From positions 30,972-94,971 of the forward strand of contig JBQTJI010000043.1 in assembly GCA_052387255.1 (NCBI GenBank): a DNA stretch of 64,000 nucleotides, written 5' to 3'. How positions within the stretch are numbered: the first letter of the stretch is position 1; the number at the start of each line of letters is the position of its first letter. The stretch is from JBBQXK01 sp052387255 (lineage in GTDB: Bacteria; Pseudomonadota; Alphaproteobacteria; Rhodobacterales; Rhodobacteraceae). The position numbers and the translations under genes are program-made. Below the pieces are notes generated by a model. The model saw only the letters and a program-made list of their open reading frames with translations. It was not told the origin of the DNA and did no database searches. Of this stretch, positions 58,852-64,000 are shown one piece after another.

Positions 58852-59937
58852 GTGCGACCCGGCAGCGAGGCGGAACTGGCCGAGATCGTGCGCGGCGCGA
58901 ACGGGCCGCTGGTGGTTCGCGGTGGGGGCACGCGGGGCCTCGGGGGCGGTCCGGGCGAGGTACTGGAGACGGGCGGGCTGTCGGGCATCGTGCTGTACGA
59001 ACCGGGTGCCCTGACGCTGGTGGTGCGGGTGGGCACGCCGGTGGCAGCGGTCGATGCGGCATTGGCCGCCGAGGGGCAGCGGCTGGCCTTCGAGGTGCCG
59101 GACATGCGGGGTCTGTTCGGGACCGATGGTATGTCCACCATCGGCGGCGTGGTGGGGATGAACGCCAGCGGCCCGCGCCGGGTGCAGGCGGGGGCGGCGC
59201 GGGACTTTTGTCTCGGCGTGCGGTTCGTGGACGGGCGGGGCGAGATCGTGAAGAACGGCGGGCGGGTGATGAAGAACGTGACCGGCCTCGACCTGGTCAA
59301 GCTGATGGCGGGGTCGAGGGGGACCTTGGGCTGCCTGACCGAGGTCAGCCTCAAGGTGCTGCCGGTGCCGGAAACGCAGGCGACGCTGGTGGCGCGGGGG
59401 CTGTCCGTCGCGCAGGCGGTGGCGGCGATGGCGCGGGCGCTGGGGTCGCCCTACGAGGTGACGGGGGCGGCGCATCTGACCGAAGGCGCCGAGACGCGGC
59501 TGCGGATCGAGGGGCTGGCGGGGTCGGTCGCCTATCGCAGGGGGCGGCTGCGGTCGCTTCTGGGAGCCGGGTGGGACGAGGGGCCGGACACTTGGACAGA
59601 GGTGCGCGACGTGACGCCCTTTGCCGGGCGGGCGGGGGCGGTCTGGCGGGTGCATCTGAGGCCGTCCGATGCGCCCGGCCTGCTGGCGCGGTTGCCGGGG
59701 GTTCCGGCGATCCTGGATTGGGGCGGCGGGCTGGTCTGGCTGCTGGCCCCGCCGGATGCGGGGGTGCGGGACGCAGTGGCGACGGTCGGGGGACATGCGA
59801 CTCTGTGGCGGGCGGCGGCGGGCATGCGGGATGTGCCGGTCCTGCCGCCCGAGTCTCCGGCCGTGGCGGCGCTGAGCGCGGGGCTGCGCCGGGCCTTCGA
59901 TCCGCGCGGCCTGTTTCGGACGGCGGCCCCTGCATGA
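58852..59937 (+). CDS. glcE: Glycolate oxidase subunit GlcE
   Basis: 361 residues starting at a GTG with AAGGGG 8 nt upstream, giving the usual RPGSEAELAEIVRGANGPLVVRGGGTRG beginning; a GTG 36 nt earlier is possible but unlikely. FAD-binding FEVPDMRGLFGTDGMSTIGGVVGMNASGPRR and RFVDGRGEIVKNGGRVMKNVTGLDLVKLMAGSRGTLG are canonical. It is the second flavin-domain subunit of the complex. It overlaps the next gene by ATGA. Confidence 0.93.
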   Translation: MRPGSEAELAEIVRGANGPLVVRGGGTRGLGGGPGEVLETGGLSGIVLYEPGALTLVVRVGTPVAAVDAALAAEGQRLAFEVPDMRGLFGTDGMSTIGGVVGMNASGPRRVQAGAARDFCLGVRFVDGRGEIVKNGGRVMKNVTGLDLVKLMAGSRGTLGCLTEVSLKVLPVPETQATLVARGLSVAQAVAAMARALGSPYEVTGAAHLTEGAETRLRIEGLAGSVAYRRGRLRSLLGAGWDEGPDTWTEVRDVTPFAGRAGAVWRVHLRPSDAPGLLARLPGVPAILDWGGGLVWLLAPPDAGVRDAVATVGGHATLWRAAAGMRDVPVLPPESPAVAALSAGLRRAFDPRGLFRTAAPA

Positions 59938-61088
59938 CGCCTGTCACGCCGCACGACGTGGTCGCGCCCCGGCTGATGGCCGCCCATGCGTCCGCGATCC
60001 TGCATTTCTGGGTGCAGTTTGCCGAGGCCGCCGATGCCCTGGACCGGGGGTTTTCCAGCGGCGACCCCGGCGGATCCAGCGCGGTGATGGCGGCCCTGCG
60101 GGACGTGCATCCCGATCTGATGTGGGAGTTCGGGCCGTCGGACCGGGGGCAAGCCCTGTGCATCACTGCAGAGTGGCGGTATGAACTGCGCGCGCTTGCG
60201 CGGGCCGTCGTGGTCGCTGCGCCGGACCTGCCACGCTGGCGGTTCACCGACGCGCGAGAGCCGCTCGGGGCGCTGTGCTCGGTGGCGAACTTCGAGGCGC
60301 GGGGACAGCAGCCACTGTGTGTCCGCGCCATGCAGGCCGTGCCCGGTCCGGCGAACAAGGTGGGCATCGCGGTGTCGGGCGACGGCACCGACGACGGCCT
60401 GATCAACCAGGCGCTGCTGCTGGCAACCATGCTGCTGGGCGAGGAGGCGGATCGCGACTGGCTGGGTCCGGTGACGGTCGGGGCGCGGCCCGGCCCGTTG
60501 CGCCGCCTGACCGGACGCCTGGCACCCTTTGACGCCGCAGGCTTTCTGGACGGGTTTGCGGCGCAGGTGGCGGCGATCCGCGACGGCCTGCCCGACCCGC
60601 TGGCCGCGCAGGACCCGCAGACGCGGGCTGCCACGTTGCTGACCATCGGCAGCCTGCCCGAAGGGGCGGGGCGCGATGACCTGGCGACGTTCAGCACCGC
60701 CTCGATGCCCTATGCCGAGTCGGCGCTGGAGGGGCGGGCGTTTGCGTCCTGCAACCACAGCCGACACGGCGAGTGGTTCGCCTTTCTGCGCATCCCGCAT
60801 GAAGGCATGCCCGGCCTCGGCACGGACGTGATGGTGCGGGCCGAGATCGAGGACAGCCTGCACGCGGTTCTGTCGCGGGCGGGGATCGGCGGGATGGTGG
60901 CGGCAGGACACGGGCACGAGGCGGTCTATCTCGATTTCGGGATGTCCGACCTTGGCCGGGGCCTGAACCTGCTGGCGTCCACCTTTGCGGCGCGGCCCTG
61001 GGCCGGGGCCGCCACCGTGCATTTCCTGGAAGCCGGGCTTGCGACGCAGCCGCTTGCCCTGACTGCGCCCTTGCGCGCCATGCAGTAG
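59934..61088 (+). CDS. DUF695-like protein inside the glycolate oxidase operon
   Basis: 384 residues, coupled to glcE by ATGA and 9 nt before glcF. The segment VHPDLMWEFGPSDRGQALCITAEWRYELRALARAVVVAAPDLPRWRFTDARE (about 45-100) is like the HPxLxWEFG...ITAEG...APxLPGW pattern of DUF695-type proteins. GLGTDVMVRAEIEDSLHAVLSRAGIGGMVAAGHGHEAVYLDFGM suggests a second related alpha/beta unit near the C-terminus, so the protein may be two such units. No signal peptide or membrane segment. It is not one of the known GlcDEF subunits and may be a passenger or an accessory factor. Confidence 0.65.
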   Translation: MTPVTPHDVVAPRLMAAHASAILHFWVQFAEAADALDRGFSSGDPGGSSAVMAALRDVHPDLMWEFGPSDRGQALCITAEWRYELRALARAVVVAAPDLPRWRFTDAREPLGALCSVANFEARGQQPLCVRAMQAVPGPANKVGIAVSGDGTDDGLINQALLLATMLLGEEADRDWLGPVTVGARPGPLRRLTGRLAPFDAAGFLDGFAAQVAAIRDGLPDPLAAQDPQTRAATLLTIGSLPEGAGRDDLATFSTASMPYAESALEGRAFASCNHSRHGEWFAFLRIPHEGMPGLGTDVMVRAEIEDSLHAVLSRAGIGGMVAAGHGHEAVYLDFGMSDLGRGLNLLASTFAARPWAGAATVHFLEAGLATQPLALTAPLRAMQ

Positions 61089-61097
61089 GGGCCGCCC

Positions 61098-62414
61098 ATG
61101 CAGACCAGCTTCACCCCCGACCAGTTGCGCGATCCCGCCACGGCCACGTCGAACGCGATCCTGCGGTCCTGCGTGCATTGCGGGTTCTGCACGGCGACCT
61201 GCCCGACCTATCAGGTGCTGGGGGACGAGCTGGACAGCCCGCGCGGGCGCATCTACCTGATCAAGGACATGCTGGAAAAGGGGCGTCCGGCGGATGCCAG
61301 GACCGTGCTGCACATCGACCGCTGCCTGTCGTGCCTGTCCTGCATGACGACCTGCCCCTCGGGCGTGCATTACATGCATCTGGTCGACCACGCGCGGGAG
61401 TACATCGAACGCACCTACCGCCGTCCCTTCATGGACCGGATGCTGCGGGCCGTGCTGGCGCGCGTGCTGCCCCACCCGATGCGGTTCCGGATGGCGCTGC
61501 TGGCGGCCAAGGTGGCCCGGCCGCTGGCCCCTCTGATGCCAGACGCGCGGCTGCAAGCGATGTTGCGGATGGCCCCGAAAGTGATCCCCCCCGTCAGCCG
61601 CAACGACGATCCGCAGACCTTTGCTGCCGCAGGCCCGCGACGGATGCGGGTGGCGCTGATGACCGGCTGCGCGCAGAAGGCGCTGAACACCGACATCAAC
61701 GATGCCACGATCCGCCTCTTGACCCGGCTGGGCTGCGAGGTGGTGGTGGCGGAAGGGGCCGGGTGCTGCGGGGCGCTGACGCATCACATGGGCAAGGCCG
61801 AGATGGCCCATGCCGCCGCCGCCGCCAACATCCGCGCCTGGACCGCCACGCTGGACCTCGAGGCCATCGTCATCAACACCAGCGGCTGCGGCACGACGGT
61901 GAAGGACTATGGCCATATTTTCCGCAACGATCCTCTGGCGGATCAGGCGGCGGCGGTGGCTGCCAAGGCACTGGACATCACGGAACTGCTGGTCCGGATC
62001 GGCCTGCCCGAGGGCACGCCGAAGGGCATCACGGTCGCCTACCACGCCGCCTGTTCGCTGCAGCACGGCCAGCAGGTGAAATCCGCGCCGAAAAACCTTT
62101 TGCGGCGCGCGGGGTTTGCCGTCGTGGAGCCGGCAGACAGCCACCTGTGCTGCGGCAGTGCGGGAACCTACAACCTGATGCAGCCGGTGATTTCCGCGCA
62201 GTTGCGCGACCGCAAGGTCGCGACGCTGATGGCCAAGGTGCCCGAAGTGATCGCTGCGGGGAACATCGGCTGCATGATGCAGATCGGGTCGGGCACGGGC
62301 GTGCCCGTGGTGCATACGGTCGAGCTGCTGGACTGGGCGACCGGCGGCCCTTGCCCGCGCGCGCTGGCCGCGTGGTCGGCAACCCGCGCCACCACCGCAC
62401 CGCCCGCCGCCTGA
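61098..62414 (+). CDS. glcF: Glycolate oxidase iron-sulfur subunit GlcF
   Basis: 438 residues. Two [4Fe-4S] motifs: CVHCGFCTATCPTY and CLSCLSCMTTCPSG. Two C-terminal CCG domains with cysteine pairs GAGCCGALTHHMG and HLCCGSAGTYNLM. It takes electrons from the GlcD/GlcE flavins to the quinone pool. It completes the set, displaced from glcE by the DUF695-like gene. Confidence 0.95.
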   Translation: MQTSFTPDQLRDPATATSNAILRSCVHCGFCTATCPTYQVLGDELDSPRGRIYLIKDMLEKGRPADARTVLHIDRCLSCLSCMTTCPSGVHYMHLVDHAREYIERTYRRPFMDRMLRAVLARVLPHPMRFRMALLAAKVARPLAPLMPDARLQAMLRMAPKVIPPVSRNDDPQTFAAAGPRRMRVALMTGCAQKALNTDINDATIRLLTRLGCEVVVAEGAGCCGALTHHMGKAEMAHAAAAANIRAWTATLDLEAIVINTSGCGTTVKDYGHIFRNDPLADQAAAVAAKALDITELLVRIGLPEGTPKGITVAYHAACSLQHGQQVKSAPKNLLRRAGFAVVEPADSHLCCGSAGTYNLMQPVISAQLRDRKVATLMAKVPEVIAAGNIGCMMQIGSGTGVPVVHTVELLDWATGGPCPRALAAWSATRATTAPPAA

Positions 62415-62525
62415 CCCCGGCAAGGAACCGCCGCATTGCGCAACAGCTTGTGGTCGTCGTTGTCGCTGGCCTTAAATCTGCCGCAACTGGCGGCCAAGCA
62501 CGTGCCTGAAAACACCGGAGGTTGC

Positions 62526-63341
62526 ATGTTCCGCCGCATCCTGGCCCTGGCCCTGCTGGCCTGTGCCACAGCCCTTCCCGCCAAGGCCCAGACCGACGAC
62601 CGTGCGCTGACCCGTCTTGATACCGCCGACCAGGCGCGGGGGTGGGACGCGGTCGGACGCATCGACCTGGGCCAGCGCGGGTTCTGCACGGGGGCGCTGA
62701 TCGCGCCCGACCTGGTGCTGACGGCGGGGCACTGCCTGTTCGACAAGGATACCGGCGCGCGCATCGAAGTCGGCCAGATCAAGTTCCTGGCGGGCTGGCG
62801 CAACGGGCGGGCGGCAGCCTATCGCGGGGTCAAGCAGGCGGTCGCGCATCCCGAATTCGTCTATGGCGGGCAAGAGGAACTGGACCGCGTGGCCTTCGAC
62901 CTGGCGCTGATCGAACTGGACCAGCCGATCCGGCTGGCCTCGATCACGCCCTTTGCCACCGACGACCGCCCGGCCAAGGGCGACGAGGTGGGCGTCGTCT
63001 CCTACGCACAGGACCGCGCCGAAGCGCCGTCGCTGCAAGAGGTTTGCCATGTGCTGGCGCGTCAGCTGGGGGTGCTGGTGTTGTCGTGCAATGTCGATTT
63101 CGGATCGTCGGGCGCGCCGATCTTTGCCATCCGCGACGGCGAGGTGCGGGTGGTATCGGTGATCTCGGCCAAGGCGGACCTCGACGGTCGCCAGGTGGCG
63201 CTTGGGACCACGCTGGGCACCGGGTCCGGTGCGCCCCTGGGTGTCCTGCTGGCCGAACTGCGCGCCCGGTCCGGCCCGTTCCAGCGGCCCGGCAGTGTCG
63301 GGCGCGAGGCGGTCGGCGGGGCCAAGTTCCTGCGCCCCTGA
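62526..63341 (+). CDS. Secreted trypsin-like serine protease
   Basis: 271 residues. Signal peptide MFRRILALALLACATALPAKA. Catalytic triad: His in LVLTAGHCLF, Asp in AFDLALIELD, Ser in VDFGSSGAPIF (GSSGAP instead of GDSGGP). This is the S1 trypsin/V8-like type common in alphaproteobacteria, of unknown substrate. The two Cys beside the nucleophile (CHV...SCN) may form the usual disulfide. Confidence 0.88.
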   Translation: MFRRILALALLACATALPAKAQTDDRALTRLDTADQARGWDAVGRIDLGQRGFCTGALIAPDLVLTAGHCLFDKDTGARIEVGQIKFLAGWRNGRAAAYRGVKQAVAHPEFVYGGQEELDRVAFDLALIELDQPIRLASITPFATDDRPAKGDEVGVVSYAQDRAEAPSLQEVCHVLARQLGVLVLSCNVDFGSSGAPIFAIRDGEVRVVSVISAKADLDGRQVALGTTLGTGSGAPLGVLLAELRARSGPFQRPGSVGREAVGGAKFLRP

Positions 63342-63415
63342 GGGTCTTGACAGGCCGCCCGGGCATTCCCAGATGAACGCTGTCCGGGTGCCGCGAACGG
63401 GCCCGGATGCCACCG

Positions 63416-63436
63416 CCCCCCCTTGACAAGGGGGGG
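63416..63436. promoter_or_regulatory. 21-bp perfect palindrome upstream of hsp20
   Basis: Arms of 10 bp (seven C followed by TTG, pairing with CAA followed by seven G) around a single A, 31 nt before the Hsp20 start. It includes TTGACA. As RNA it would form a very stable hairpin, and as DNA it could be an operator. No convincing heat-shock (RpoH) -10 element is seen at the right distance. Confidence 0.5.
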
Positions 63437-63466
63437 TTCACAGCATCGCTCGATGGAGGATGACCC

Positions 63467-63940
63467 ATGCGATCCCTTGATTTCACGCCGCTCTACCGTG
63501 CCACCGTCGGTTTCGACCGCATCGCCGACCTGATGGACCGGGCCCTGGCCTCGGATGTCAGCCAGACCACCTATCCCCCCTACAACATCGAGAAGACGGA
63601 CGAGAACGCCTATCGCATCTCGGTCGCCGTCGCGGGCTTTGCGCCCGACGATCTGTCGGTCGAGGTCAAGGACGCGACGCTGGTCGTCGCCGCCCGCAAG
63701 GCCCCCGAGGAAGCGCCGCGCAGCTATCTGCACCGCGGCATCGCCACCCGCGCCTTCGAGCGCCGCTTTGCCCTTGCCGACCATGTCCGCGTCGAAGGCG
63801 CGCTGCACGAGAACGGCATGCTGCACATCGACCTCGTGCGCGAGACGCCCGAGGCGCTGAAACCGCGCCGCATCGCCATCGCGCGGGGTGCCTCGGCACC
63901 GCTGTCGGTCGAAGGGACGGCGGCGGAAGTCGCGCACTGA
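63467..63940 (+). CDS. Hsp20/IbpA small heat-shock protein
   Basis: 157 residues. N-terminal FTPLYRATVGFDRIADLMDRAL, then the alpha-crystallin domain with PPYNIEKTDENAYRISVAVAGFAPDDLSVEVKDATLVV, FERRFALADHVRVEGALHENGMLHIDLVRE, and a C-terminal extension. It is an ATP-independent holdase for unfolding proteins. GGAGG precedes the ATG. An I/V-x-I/V anchor may be the LKPRRIAI stretch. Confidence 0.93.
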   Translation: MRSLDFTPLYRATVGFDRIADLMDRALASDVSQTTYPPYNIEKTDENAYRISVAVAGFAPDDLSVEVKDATLVVAARKAPEEAPRSYLHRGIATRAFERRFALADHVRVEGALHENGMLHIDLVRETPEALKPRRIAIARGASAPLSVEGTAAEVAH

Positions 63941-63978
63941 TCCTGTCGCCGCAGCGCCCGTGCGCGGCGGGCCGAAGC

Positions 63979-64000
63979 GGGGGGGGGGGGGGGGGCCCCC
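63979..64000. other. G17-C5 homopolymer at the window end
   Basis: Seventeen G followed by five C form the last 22 bases. No comparable homopolymer occurs elsewhere in the window. This is more like a contig end or sequencing artefact than a biological feature. Confidence 0.8.

Noticed and set aside
59532..62423. 963-codon open frame on the minus strand across glcE-glcF
   Set aside because: Same reason: composition-driven antisense frame over well-supported genes.
1..64000. CRISPR array
   Set aside because: No regularly spaced direct repeats with variable spacers were seen. The only evenly spaced units are the three palindromes at 49183-49250, which differ in sequence and have no spacers.

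Overview
The window is GC-rich DNA, dense with genes, from an alphaproteobacterium. It is most likely a member of the Rhodobacteraceae (Rhodobacter, Gemmobacter or Tabrizicola type). The reasons are the codon use, the leuC...leuD...leuB arrangement with an endonuclease/exonuclease/phosphatase-family gene in between, the frcBCAK-type sugar operon, the moxR-DUF58-DUF4159 operon, and glcDEF. Most genes are ordinary chromosomal genes packed with 1-4 nt overlaps. Accessory DNA stands out by lower GC, IS debris and broken genes. The sequence ends in a run of 17 G followed by 5 C, which looks like a contig end.

Layout. 1-4.0 kb: the 5' end of rlmH, rsfS, a class III adenylate cyclase with TolB-like and TPR regions, and a divergent serine hydroxymethyltransferase-like enzyme (all minus). 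4.2-15.8 kb: the leucine locus on the plus strand. leuC and leuD are separated by an Nmad3-Nmad2 pair, families linked to DNA-base modification. leuD is followed by a secreted protein, a GMC oxidoreductase with its small subunit, a membrane protein and an EEP phosphatase. A C5-cytosine methyltransferase plus a GIY-YIG nuclease (probable restriction-modification pair) come next, then leuB. So the leu genes are interrupted twice, each time by DNA-modification genes. 15.8-17.9 kb: two EamA transporters and tRNA-Pro(CGG).

18.0-28.4 kb: an accessory region next to the tRNA. It holds a decayed IS3-type element and a minus-strand catabolic cluster: TetR regulator, sugar-type ABC importer, MaoC hydratase, aldehyde dehydrogenase and YdiF-type CoA-transferase. 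It ends in a truncated aldo/keto reductase. Two similar palindromes, upstream of the binding-protein gene and of the CoA-transferase gene, look like operators for the TetR protein. 28.4-32.7 kb: an RND efflux pair. 32.7-38.2 kb: a fructose/ribose-type ABC operon with its kinase (frcB-C-A-K), divergent from a FucU/RbsD mutarotase and a ROK repressor, with an AT-rich palindrome between them.

38.2-48.1 kb: mostly housekeeping genes (aldo/keto reductase, dapA, soluble lytic transglycosylase, metallophosphoesterase, small methyltransferase, UDP-sugar dehydrogenase, CHCC zinc finger, hydroxypyruvate isomerase, DUF1285). 48.1-55.0 kb: moxR-DUF58-DUF4159-GATase-like operon, with three consecutive 22-nt palindromes in the first gap. 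55.0-57.4 kb carries traces of an old tandem duplication, now holding a serine hydrolase gene. 57.3-62.4 kb: glycolate oxidase glcD-glcE-(DUF695-like gene)-glcF. The window ends with a trypsin-like protease and an Hsp20 chaperone.
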